Shown piece by piece: positions 1 to 9,675 of a stretch of 64,000 nt of DNA. Below the pieces are notes generated by a model. It did no database searches, was not told the origin of the DNA, and was given only the letters and a program-made list of their open reading frames with translations. Made by a program: the position numbers and the translations under genes. Source of the stretch: Palaemon carinicauda (taxonomy: Eukaryota > Arthropoda > Malacostraca > Decapoda > Palaemonidae); contig NC_090728.1 of assembly GCF_036898095.1 (NCBI RefSeq), forward strand, positions 86,860,739-86,924,738, written 5' to 3'. Position 1 is the stretch's first letter; each line of letters starts with the position of its first letter.

Positions 1-24
1 ATGTATATATATATATATATTTAT

Positions 25-477
25 TTATTTCTATCTCATACTGGGATCACACCCAAGTCCCTTCAAATGAAAGGCCAGGTTGCTTCCAACCATGCAACCA
101 GAGGCTCTAAAGAAGTTGGAACCTAACTGCTAAATGCATTTCAGGATTTACTTAGCGAGACATCAGTCTCTTACCAGCAAGTTTACCCCGACACAATTGA
201 TAGCATTTAATTTGAATTTCCCCTATTGAGTCAATATGGATGAAAATCAACGCAATATCGTGCTCCAATAGAAATAATTTTCTATCATACTGGGGTCGAA
301 CCCTAGCCCCTTCAAATGAAAGGCTAGGTCACTTCCAACCATGCCACCAGAGGCTCCAAAGAAGTCTGAACCTAACTGTTAACTGCAATTCAGGATTTAC
401 CTGGTGAGACATCAGTCTCTTACAGCGAGTATTCCCTGACTTCCCTGCCCACCAGGTGACCCAATTGATAGTATTTA
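25..477 (-). repeat. Tandem ~268-bp repeat with tRNA-like promoter, left block
   Basis: Two successive units match each other; the landmark CAATTGAT recurs at about 194 and 462. Read on the minus strand, each unit holds an A-box-like stretch (TGGCATGGTTGG) and, about 35 bases on, a B-box-like stretch (GGGTTCGAYCCC) that can form a T-arm. This is the layout of a tRNA-derived SINE head. An (AT)n run (4-20) precedes the block. The array continues at 1706 after an inserted Tigger element. The tRNA-like reading is inferred from the boxes only. Confidence 0.75.
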
Positions 478-1705
478 CAGTGATGCCTCGCAACACAAAA
501 TTAATTAGGTCCGTAACGTAAAGTGATTTTTTTAGTGTAGCGAGTCGCCTTTTACATGTAAATAGCCTAATTTGTTCCAGACCCTAGCAAAACACCACAT
601 TAAATGATTATAAAAAGGATATTCGCCACTAAACAGTACTAAATATATGAAAAGTACTGTACTGTATTTTGATCATATAATAATAAATTAACATTAATAT
701 TCTGAAAAAGAAGTGTTTAATTAGAGCAAACAGTAAAAGTAAAGTAACAAAAATGTGGAGCCTTACCTTTGGAGTGAGGTGATATCCAAGAGCGAAGTGC
801 GGGGCTGTAGAGGAGGATGAAAATGGCGGAAAACTTTTACGTACAAGTGGCAGAAAACGTAAACACTTAACTTTACAAAACAGATTTATAAATGACAGAA
901 AACATCAACAATTAAATTTAGGGAACACATCTATAAATTGCAGGTAATATTAACACTTAACTTTACAATAAACTTAAGATATTTTTTTTTCTTTACTTTA
1001 CATTTTCTATTTTCTAAATTTAATTACACTTCGTATTTTCTTCATCACTGCCACTTTTGTTTCTTAGCTGGTGCTTGGTCTGCTTCTACCAAAGGCCTCT
1101 TATTAAAATATTCGTCCAAAGAATCTCGTTTCTGCCAGCTTCTTAAAACTTTCCTGAGCGCACTTATCGGCATGCCAGCCTCGTATTTCTTTATTATTTC
1201 CATCTTCATCTCCATGGAAAGCATCATTCTCTTCTTTCCCTTGACATCAGCGACTTTCTTGGGACCCATGGCTAATGATGTATCGTAAATATCACACACG
1301 ATAACAGTACATACTGTAAAATTGTTACAAAAGCAAAATCACAAACACCAAGTCACCGCGTACAATACCGTTGCTGGAACGAGAAGACATAGGAACACCG
1401 ATACGTAGATGCACGATGGGATACAGTACAGTAGATGCTGACCAATCGGAAAGCAGGATCTCATGGTGATAACAAGCATCCGAGTAGGGAGATAACCAAT
1501 GGGAACGCAGGAGGGTGGTAGCGAGTTTACGGGCTGGCGGCGCGCGAATTTTAAAATCCGTCTCGGATATGGTCGGGCTCCAGCTCCGTACCGCCCTTTC
1601 GTTGTCTGAAACATTTACGTGATCTGAGTCGTAAAATTCTTCGTATCTCCTTTCGTGAAAAGAAAATTTTGTAAGCCGATTCTTTCGTAGCTAGAGGTTT
1701 GACTG
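478..1705 (-). mobile_element. Short Tigger/pogo-type element (T1), internally deleted
   Basis: The element begins CAGTGATGCCTCGCAACAC and its right end, read inverted, begins CAGTCAAACCTCTAGCTACG. TA flanks both ends (476-477 and 1706-1707). Removing it restores the 268-bp repeat exactly (GATAGTATTTAATTTG), which shows a clean insertion. At 1.23 kb it is too short for a full transposase and keeps only a fused N- and C-terminal remnant on the minus strand, so it must have depended on a transposase made elsewhere. Confidence 0.85.
1045..1269 (-). pseudogene. Tigger transposase remnant (N-terminal HTH fused to C-terminal tail)
   Basis: The reading starts MGPKK, followed by KRMMLSMEMKMEIIKKYEAG. 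This is the start of the CENP-B/pogo-type DNA-binding helix-turn-helix domain and closely resembles the N-terminus in Tigger G at 10055. After about 45 residues it jumps to a tail (SLDEYFNKRP), like the C-terminal SLDSFFKKS segment in Tigger E. The DDE catalytic domain is missing, so this is an internal-deletion derivative without transposase activity. The start is the ATG at 1269, not the upstream in-frame codon, because homology begins there. Confidence 0.8.
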
Positions 1706-2480
1706 TAATTTGAATTTTCACTAATGAGTCAATATGGATGAAAATCAACTCAATATCATGCTCAAATAGAATTAAATTTCTATTTCATAGTGGAGTCGAA
1801 CCCTAGCCCCTTTAAATGAAAGGCCAGGTCGCTTCCAACCATGCCACCAGAGGCTTCCTAGAAGTCTGAACCTAACTGTTAACTGCAATTTAGGATTTAC
1901 CTGGTGAGACATCAGTCTCTTACAGCTAGTTTTCCCTGATCTCCTGTCTCACCAGGTGACACAATTGATCGTATTTAATTTGAATTACCTCTAATGAGTC
2001 AGTATGGATGAAAATCAACACAGTATTGTGCTCAAATAGAAATAAATTTCTATCTCATTCTGGGATCGAACCCTAGCCCCTTCAAATGAAAGGCCAGGTT
2101 GCTTCCAACCATGCCACCAAAGGCTCTAAAGAAGTCTGAACCTAACTGCTAACTGCAATTGAGGATTTACCTGGTGAGACACCAGTCTCTCCAGCCAGTT
2201 TTCCCCTACTTCCCAGCCCACCAGGTGACACAATTGATTGCATTTAATTCGAATTACCCTTAATGAGTCAATATAGATGAAAATCAATACAATATCATAC
2301 TCAAATAGAAATAAGTTTCTATCATACTGGAATCAAACCCTATCTCCTTCAAATGAAAGGCCAGGTCGCTTCCAACCATGCCACCACAGGCTCAAAAGAA
2401 GTCTGAATCTTAACTGCTAACTGCAATTTCACGACTTCCTGGGCCACCAGGTGACACAGTTGATAATTGAATTTCTAATG
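1706..2480 (-). repeat. Tandem ~268-bp repeat with tRNA-like promoter, right block
   Basis: Three further units continue the array of 25-477; CAATTGAT recurs at 1962 and 2231, and a shortened unit ends near 2455. Each has the minus-strand A-box and B-box-like pair. Units are clearly similar but differ by scattered substitutions, so the array is not freshly amplified. A related AT-rich body (TATGGAT...CAAATAGAA) recurs inside DIRS D2 at 20745-21035. Confidence 0.75.
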
Positions 2481-2769
2481 GATATAGATTCCCAAATGTA
2501 AAATTCAATATTAAATGTAATTATGGTTGATATTTACAACCAGTGGGGATACCATAAAGAGGTGAAAGGGTTTGTGCATCGCAATGATCACCAAAGCTAT
2601 ACTAAGTCGACTTGCTGCGAGCGATCAGATGAATATCTACCGCCATCACCAATCCGTAGTGGCTAGTATGGTGATGAAAACTGGCTAAAACCAAGACATG
2701 TACACAACAACCCCGTCTCAGCCCCCAGTCCCCTGCAGCAGTGGAACAACTGCTTAAGGTGGCTGGCAT
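2481..2769. other. Unassigned repeat-like sequence
   Basis: No coding exon or RNA gene is recognised. Part of it (about 2600-2770, CAGCAGTGGAACAACTGC region) looks like an interspersed repeat with a short hairpin, but I cannot name the family. Confidence 0.4.
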
Positions 2770-3235
2770 GTGTCTGTACGTAAAAGAAATTAAACAAGAT
2801 TTAAACATTAATTATGTAAAATTGCACTCAAAATGCAAACATTTGAATAATTAATCAAATACAGCACAGTACAGTATGTACAGGTACTTAAGGTCTCCCA
2901 AAATAATTCATATTTTTAAAATTATAGATTTATACAATCGGACTATACTGTACCCATCTATGGCAGACATTCGTCTCTATGTTAAGGAAATTAAACAAAA
3001 TTTAAACATTAATAATGTACTGTACAGTATAGGTACACTCAAATTGCAAATATTTAAATGTTAAATCAAATGTAGTAAAATATATACAGGTACAGAAGGT
3101 ACCCAAAAATAATTCAAATTGGAAAAACTGTAGATTCGTGCATTACAGTAACTGCAGACACGTGTCTGCGTTAAAGCAAATTTAAGCTAAAATTAAACTT
3201 GATTTTAACAAATTAACTACATAAACTACTGTAAA
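2770..3235. repeat. Tandem ~195-bp AT-rich repeat, about 2.4 copies
   Basis: The motif GTCTSTRYGTTAA followed by AATTAAACAARATTTAAAC recurs near 2771, 2973 and 3163 with matching downstream sequence (the GTACAGGTAC region). Copies are diverged. It is AT-rich and non-coding. Confidence 0.65.
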
Positions 3236-3267
3236 TACAGAACATAACAATTTTAAATAATAAATGT

Positions 3268-3370
3268 CCATGACCTCACCAGTTTCATCCATATTCCACA
3301 CTTGTTGTGTCTTGTACCCCTTCAACACATTGAGCTTTTGGAACTTGTCGGGGAAACGTGTCGCTGCCTC
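3268..3370 (-). pseudogene. Tigger/pogo transposase scrap around the first catalytic Asp
   Basis: The minus strand encodes FPDKFQKLNVLKGYKTQQVW followed by NMDETG. NMDETG is the hallmark that carries the first catalytic aspartate of pogo/Tigger DDE transposases; Tigger A has FNMDETGLFW at the same place. Only about 34 codons remain. The fragment is cut on its high-coordinate side by the interspersed repeat starting at 3371. Confidence 0.75.
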
Positions 3371-3892
3371 ATTATTATTATTATTACTTGCTAAGCTACA
3401 ATCCTAGTTGGAAAAGCAGGATGCTATAAGCCCAAGGGCTCCAACATCAAAAATAGTTCAGTGAGGAAAGGAAATAAGAAGTTTAAGAATAACAACATTA
3501 AAATAAATCTATTATATGTAAACTATAAAAACTTGAAAATAACCAGTGAAAGAGAAGTAAGATATAATAGTGTGCTCAAGTGTACCCTCGAGCAAGAGAA
3601 CTCTACCCCAAGACAATGGAAGACCATGGTACAGAGGCTATGACATTACTCAAGACTAGAGAACAATGGTTTGAGTTTGGAGTGTCCCTTTACTAGAAGA
3701 GCTGCTTGCCACAGCTGAAGAGTCTCTTCTACCCTTACCAAGAGAAAAGTAGCCACTGGACAATTACAGTGCAGTAGTTAACCCCTTGAGAGAAGAATTG
3801 TTCAGTAATCTCAGTGTTGTCAGGTGTATGAGGACAGAGGAGAATGTGGAAAGAATAGGCCAGACTATTCGGTGTATGTGTAGGCAAAGGAA
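3371..3892. repeat. Interspersed (ATT)n-tailed repeat of a type common in decapods
   Basis: It starts with an ATT run, then GCTAAGCTACAATCCTAGTT, GGAAAAGCAGGATGCTATAA and, later, CTAGAGAACAATGGTTTGAG and GGCCAGACTATTCGGTGTAT. I recall this sequence from many decapod (prawn) genomic clones, but I cannot run a search here. No intact coding frame is present. It ends against the left end of DIRS D1. Confidence 0.6.
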
Positions 3893-4285
3893 AAAAGGGA
3901 TTTTGACGAAGGAAAAATCTATTTCTGGGCGAGAGACCTGTGCCGCCCAGTGAAATGCTCCTAAAGCACCATTTCTAAGGGAAATAACTGCTATAATATT
4001 ACCAGAGAAAAAATGCATAGGAATGCTAGGTTGAACTAGCTCGCTCACCTATTGGTGTCGATATAAACTGGGGCGTAATATAATCAGAGGTCTCGCACCA
4101 TTTAGACATTTCCTCTTCAAAATCCCTTAATAGTGAGGTGCGGTTCAACATCCCCTGTCGCGCATACTAGTACTACTAACTCTACCCACGCTTGCCCAAC
4201 ACTCCTTTATAGCACCCGCATACGCTTAGATCTTTGTTGTGTTTACCTCGGTGTTTTTTGGATTTTTTCTCCCTTCTACGCATCG

Positions 4286-4315
4286 ATGGCGGAATCCCAA
4301 GTTACTCCATCGAAG
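4286..4315 (+). CDS. D1 gag, putative exon 1 (MAESQVTPSK)
   Basis: An ATG opens ten codons that end in AAG followed by GTGAGT, a near-consensus 5' splice site. D2 (18008) and D8 (41297) have similar short ATG exons (MSEAP..., MDSPA...) before splice-donor-like sequence, at comparable distances from the left terminal repeat. That makes a spliced leader exon the likely reading. The exon is phase 0, matching the next putative exon at 6021. Splicing itself is inferred from the sites. Confidence 0.55.
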
Positions 4316-6020
4316 GTGAGTACTTTATCCATGAGTTTTAAGCGTGAATGGGCAGTGTAGCCTTTGTTTTATTAATTCAGAGGGATTTATTCTAACCGTT
4401 CGTAGTTCCACGGCTCCTGCCCTTTCTCGCTAGTTCGTTCGTTATTTCTTTCATCATTGTTATTCGTTCGAACTTTTTGGGAGATTTTTACCTTTACACC
4501 GATTATATGCTTACAACTTTAGCGTATCATTATTATTATAGCTATGGTATCAGTGTTACGTATCAGTTAAGGCTTTCAGTTATGTTGGCATGCCTGCCCT
4601 CGTGCATGTTAGTGGATAGCGTTCCCGCGGGGAACTGTTTTGCCGTTTTATTGTAGGAGCATTTCACTTTGATATTATAAAAGACTATCGGTCTTATTTA
4701 CGCTCCACATAGTTTTAAGTTTTGGTTCGAGTGGGACTCTCGCGTAGCTCTTTATTTGTGTTACTGTTGGGTATCTACCCGCTTCAGTAGTAAGGTTGGT
4801 ATCCCTGTTTTCCATCTTCCAAGATGACTTCATGCTTCCTCCCTTGCCACTCGCTCGCGTCCCTCTCTTGCCATATTAATTTTGCATGCCTAGCCTTTTT
4901 ACGTGATTACGCTTTTATTCATTATTTACTATTAAGTATTTATAACAGTTCATATTGTTTTTATTGTCACACTCCGTTATGATCATATTTCTGGGATTTT
5001 CCATGTTGTTTTAAGGGGATCTCCAGTTGGTAGCCCTGCCTACCACCACCTGTCCACGTGATTTCCCTGTACCCCCCCCACCCCTCCCAGAGCACGTCTC
5101 TCCTCTTATTCGAGGGTTGTTGGCTATGACAATACGGGCCAAGTATGCTTGTTCCTCAGTCTTCCCTCAACATTCCGACATATTGAGGACCGTGATTATC
5201 TCACGGGGTGCTACATAGTCTCATTCATCCCGGGCGGTTCTCGTCTCCCCCCTCCCGTCGTCTCGATTGGCCATCAGTCGGGGGAGGGGGAGGGCCGGGA
5301 CCGCCGGGGACTATATCATGTGCCCTATCCATGTGATTGGGCAGTATACCTAATGCCTTCTTGGTATGGCTTTTGCTTTTAGCTTAATGGAATTAGGAAT
5401 GAGACCTTATCTATATTTTTGGAGTGTCCCCATCATACGGTACCTCCTGCCATTATCGTTCGTAGTAGGACATATTATTAACCTACAACCATAGCATTCT
5501 ACACGAATCATTACCTTCGTCCCGGTACGTCCGGTAGTCTCGTTGGTGGATCCCTTGGCTCCTCCAGCATTCTCCCACCGTACCCTCCCGTCATCAGACA
5601 TTGGGACCTCCGGGCTTACAATACTGCCGGATCTGATGACACTGACACAGTTTATGATTCCTACTCTCCCTACGGAAGCCCTATACTCTCACGGACGTTA
5701 ATGTATAAGATCATAATAATCGGAGTTCTTTGTTATATGTATTTTAAGGATGTAACTTTAAGTTTACTCTAAGTTTACTTTAAGTTTACTTTGAGTATTT
5801 CTGTTCCCGGTCCCCGGAACTGTTATTTATTACTATTCAATCCCTTATTTATACATCCTTTTCTCATCCCCGGCTCTTCCGGGTTCCTCTTGGAATAGTC
5901 TAAGGTTCTCTGCATGTTTAGTCTAAGACTATGCATTTTGCTTTAATTTCAAGGTTCGGATCCTCCGGGCTCCCTTCTAGAGATATTAAGTAGGTGTTCA
6001 TAGACTATTCCTTTTTACAG
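4316..6020 (+). other. D1 putative intron 1
   Basis: About 1.7 kb of T- and C-rich sequence without coding homology lies between donor GTGAGT (4316) and acceptor CTTTTTACAG (6011-6020). A second short putative intron (6177-6296) runs from GTGAGT to CGTTCTTTCAG. Confidence 0.5.
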
Positions 6021-6176
6021 GTGGTCCGCTGTCGGATGACAGCCTGCGCGGCCGTCCTTCAACAGCCCTGCGGACATGAGGTCTGTAGATCTCACGCCGA
6101 CTGCGGGATCCAAATGGATGACCTGATAGTTTGGTACCCCGACTACGACCTTGTCACCACCCTCTCTTCGGAATCA
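6021..6176 (+). CDS. D1 gag, putative exon 2, Cys/His-rich
   Basis: Fifty-two codons lie between acceptor CTTTTTACAG and donor GTGAGT, phase 0 on both sides. The protein runs VVRCRMTACAAVLQQPCGHE, then VCRSHADCG, with five Cys and two His in about 25 residues, then an acidic WYPDYD segment. The spacing suggests a small zinc-binding module. D3's gag begins with a comparable Cys-rich stretch (from 28106), so an N-terminal Cys-rich domain seems a shared gag feature here. Function unknown; nucleic-acid or protein binding is a guess. Confidence 0.55.
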
Positions 6177-6296
6177 GTGAGTCCTCTATAGGTCGTTTTT
6201 TCTACTTGCATTCCTCTTGCTTTATATAATGAACCTTTGGTTATCATTTCTCAGCTCCGTCTCCCGGGTTTGCTAACCATATCCCCGTTCTTTCAG

Positions 6297-8400
6297 AGTT
6301 CTCAAGCAGCTAAGACCACAGCAAGAGCCACCTTGAAAGTTTGGGTAGGCGGCTTCGCCCGTAACGTTAAGGCCAAGAAGCCTTACGTCCTATCTGAAGA
6401 ATACTGCAACTTGATCTATCCCAACGCGAAATCTTCTGCAGCAGTGCCTAAAGAAGTGGCAGCCCCTATTATTGCCGACATTACAGCAACCCTTGGCCTT
6501 GCTCTTGATCAGGATACTGACCTCGGTGACGACCCCGACCCCATTGAGGACAATGTTGCGTCTCTGAATTTGGACTTGGAACCCATGGTTTTGGATGAAC
6601 CGGTGACAGGTAAGGAGGTAGGTGAGGCAGGTGAGTCCGGCGCTAAGATCCCTCTTCTTAGCCCTTTTTCTTCGGCATCTAATTCTTCTTCCTTTCTAGG
6701 TTTTGATGCGAATTGTGAATCTACCCCAAGATCACACCCGGTTCCTCCCAAAGTTAAGTCTCAGAAGAGACCCTTAGTTAGGACTCGCAAGAATCCCACA
6801 CTACCCAAAACAACCAAGCCAAAGAAGGCTTCCCTCCCCGGAGCCCCAAGTTGCTTAGCTAGCACCTCCTCTACTTCTCAGGACCTGGGAGTGCAGCCAA
6901 CTTCCTCAGTTGCCCCGGCCAACTTCGACCCGGTGGCTCTCACTAATATGATGTCTAGGGTTGTCTCAGAGCAGATTAGCTCAATGCTATCTGCCGTTAC
7001 CAAGAGACTGGACACCTTAGAAGGATGACTGCCTCAACAACAGCAGTTCCTTATCCCGGACGCCTCAAAACTCCCGCCTTTCACTAAAAATAACCCGTGG
7101 AAAATGGCGCTCCACTGCCCTTTCACTGACGGGATGTTGACCATCGAAGGCTTCGGAACCCAGCCCATTGAAGACTTTGAATTCTTCCCTCCCGGCCTTC
7201 AATTCCCCTTCCCCGGCTTCGCCCGGCTGACAGAAGAAGCTCTTGTCCGGCTAGATAAGGTCCCTAAGGAGACCGTTATCTTCCCAAAAGAACAGGCTCA
7301 GTCTGTTTGGGTTAGAACCCTGAACGAGTGGGGTTGCACGAACACCATGCTGACTCCCCACAAGAGCACATACACTATGTTTCTTGTGGACGAGCAGACC
7401 CCTACTCCTTGCGTCACCAAGATGGTGGACTTAGCTCTTCAGGCAGTGGCCGAAGACAAACCTTTGCCCCAGCTTCGGGAGACAGACCCTACATCTCTTC
7501 TGCTCCCATCAGATAACGAATGTTGGCTTAACATTCAGTCAAGATTTACCTCTGGTAAATTATCCGCTGATTGTGCGTCGACGCAATTTAGCGAACGTCT
7601 TCCAAGACTTCCCGAAACCTTAATTCGACTCAAGTTCGAGTCCCGGTCTAGGTTTAGCAGGAGCCTAAACGTCTCGACGATGGCGGAGATGTTTTCCCTC
7701 AACTTTGATGAGGAACATGCCTTTAAGGTCATGACAAAGGCCACCTTACAATCCTTGTTATCGGATTGCTATGACTTCTTGGTAGCCAAAATACGTTGCC
7801 GTAGGCATGTTTTATCAGAGGCTACTATCCGCCATGAGCCGAATAAGCTCATTAAAGCTTCCGCTTGGGGTCCGGACCTGTTCCCGGAGGACATGGTCAA
7901 CTCGGTGTTGAGCGAAGCTGCCAGGGTGAATCAGAGCCTCAAGGTCCGTTGGGGTCTCACTCCTAAACGGAAGTTCGAACAGTCGAACGTTCAATCCCTG
8001 GGCAGGAAAAGGCTACGTCCTTATAGCTCTGCCCAGTTCCGCCAACCTCTCCAGGTAGTCCAGCCGATCCCGGTTGCTCAGACTATCCAACCCTCCACCT
8101 CCAAGACTCAGCCCCAAGAGGAATATGTTCTCGTCCCTAAAAGCCAGGTGGCTTCGAGTTCGTTCACCTCACCGGCTTACAACCCTACCTATGAGTCCCG
8201 GGGTTCCTCTCAAGGATACCAGCGGGGCAGGGGCCTTGGTTCAAGAGGTTCCTTTCAGAACAGAGGCAAGGGGAGATATTTCTCCCGTGGAAAGGGATCA
8301 CGCGGAGGCCGTGGCGGAAAATCATCCAACTACCGAGAATCTTCAGGTAGGAGGGAGACTTTATGCGTTCAGGAGTCGCTGGAGGTTCAGTCCTTGGGCC
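6297..8400 (+). pseudogene. D1 gag-like protein, main exon, one in-frame stop
   Basis: The acceptor TTCTTTCAG ends at 6296 and the frame then reads SSQAAKTTARATLKVWVGGF. It stays open to 8807 except for a single TGA at 7026-7028. The same frame resumes as LPQQQQFLIPD..., so this is one gene with one nonsense change. Parts in order: basic/acidic linker, Pro/Ser-rich region, a short amphipathic segment (about 6940-7020, MMSRVVSEQISSM), then a capsid-like alpha-helical region (7104-7960) ending LFPEDMVNSVLSEAARVNQS. An RG/RGG-rich basic tail (8160-8340) fits RNA binding. Beyond about 8350 the frame is only a shadow of RT. D2 carries a decayed homologue at about 21640. Confidence 0.75.
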
Positions 8401-8733
8401 TTCAGCATAATTTCCAAGGGCCTGGGGTGGAGTTGGATAGAAGGGCCTCCTCCACCGAACAAATTCCATCAACTCCCGACACCGGATCTGACTCTGTTTA
8501 CCCAGGATCTATTGCACAAGAATGCAATCAAAGAAACAAAACATCTGAAATTTCAAGGTCGCTTATTCAGCGTCCCGAAAAAAGACTCAGACAGCCGGAG
8601 AGTCATCCTCGATCTTTCCCGGCTAAACTTGTTCATTCAATGCGACAAGTTTCACATGCTTACCGTCTCGCAGGTACGGACCTTACTTCCCCGTGGGGCC
8701 GTCACCACCTCCATCGATCTTACCGATGCTTAA
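8332..8733 (+). pseudogene. D1 reverse transcriptase, N-terminal part only
   Basis: This is in the +1 frame relative to gag and overlaps its end. It reads VGGRLYAFRSRW..., then GRLFSVPKKDSDSRRVILDL and finally TTSIDLTDA. GRLFSVPKK...RRVILDLSRLN matches RT motifs 1-2 and SIDLTDA holds the first catalytic aspartate of motif A, as in DIRS RTs. The element breaks immediately afterwards, so the YLDD box and everything downstream are missing. The same overlapping +1 gag-to-RT relation is seen in D6. Confidence 0.8.
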
Positions 8734-9673
8734 AAATGAACTGTAACCAGAGAGAGGGATCCAGTGTAATACTGTCTGGCCAGTCAAAGGACATCATAAC
8801 ACTCTAGTGGTAGTATCACAACGAAGAAGCTGGTTCCCCAGTAATATTCACGTTTTTCAACCCAAATCGCCGCTTAAACTTATCAAACCAACCTCTGATG
8901 GCTTGGAAAGACATCTGCGGGGTTGCTAGATCTTGGCTGGTTGATGGCTAGGTATTATCCTCCGTGAAATGGTAAAGTAGAAACAGCTTTTTCCTGGACA
9001 CTTTGCGAGTCGATGGTGATCCCCTTATGATGCTGGTCCTCAATTTACAAAATATGGCACTCTCCATCTTGAGCATGCCCTTTTCCTTCCCTTTAGATAC
9101 AACTTTTGCACTGTAAGGGGCATTAGCAGCCACAGCAGCACGAATCTTAACAGCATTCTTCTCAATGTACCTCACAGTAATCTTGTTCATACCGAAAAGT
9201 GTTTTTAAGACTGCTTATTTCATTTCGTCCTTACACTTATTAAGGAATTTAACCTTCCCTTCAAGGGGCAAGATCTTCCGCTCTCGTTTAGCAGACCCTT
9301 CGGAAGTCGAAGCAGTTCGCTTGGGACCCATGATCTTGGAACAAAGGCAAGGCAAAATTCGTGCAAAATACGTTAGGATGAAGCGGGAGATGTTCACGTG
9401 AAGCCACACGAGGCAAGAGTGAGGCCGAGTCAGCGAGAGATGATGGGAGGTTGTGCTGGGCGGAAAGTGGTGCGAAGCGAGCCTGGTGCAAAGTGGTAAT
9501 GTCGGTTTTAAATCGTTGTGCCGCGAGAGTACTTATCACGAACCAGCGAGTATGTGGTTGTTTATATAATAGGTTATACGGTTCTCTGTGTCGTGAAAGA
9601 GCAAAAATTGAAAAGAAAGAACCCGCGAATAAAAAGGGATAATTATACACTAACGGGGACAGAGAAACTGGAA
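8734..9673 (-). mobile_element. Tigger fragment F
   Basis: The 5' half of a Tigger-type element on the minus strand is joined directly to the broken end of D1. On its high-coordinate side it reaches to 9673, where the TA duplication of Tigger G begins. I do not see a convincing terminal inverted repeat at either end, so it is a fragment. Confidence 0.65.
8745..9331 (-). pseudogene. Tigger transposase N-terminal half (fragment F)
   Basis: It starts at MGPKRTASTSEGSAKRERK (ATG at 9331) and continues with ILPLEGKVKFLNKCKDEMK. It then shifts frame to MNKITVRYIEKNAVKIRAA, the second helix-turn-helix region (compare VNESTVRYIKKDEANIRKTA in Tigger A). Further along it reads IRGWFDKFKRRFGLKNVNIT and GEPASS, which matches KFQKRFGLKSVSLHGEAAS in Tigger A. 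The DDE domain is missing. The two frames show at least one indel. Confidence 0.75.
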
Positions 9674-9675
9674 TA

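Larger units (their letters stand above)
3893..8733 (+). mobile_element. DIRS-type retrotransposon D1, 3'-truncated
   Basis: The left end (3893 to about 4130) has the same GGGATTTTGACGAAGGAAAA...ATCTATTTCTGGG sequence as the terminal repeat and ICR of D2. Downstream are a three-exon gag, an overlapping reverse-transcriptase start in the +1 frame, and an abrupt stop at 8733 within RT just after the first catalytic motif. The rest of RT, RNase H, YR, ICR and right repeat are absent; a Tigger fragment (F) follows directly. D1 and D2 gag proteins are related (shared FPFxGFxRL...KVPKxTVxFPK pattern), so they belong to one family. Confidence 0.85.

Noticed and set aside
2602..2808. Small minus-strand protein
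   Set aside because: Low-quality frame in a repeat-like region with no recognisable motif.
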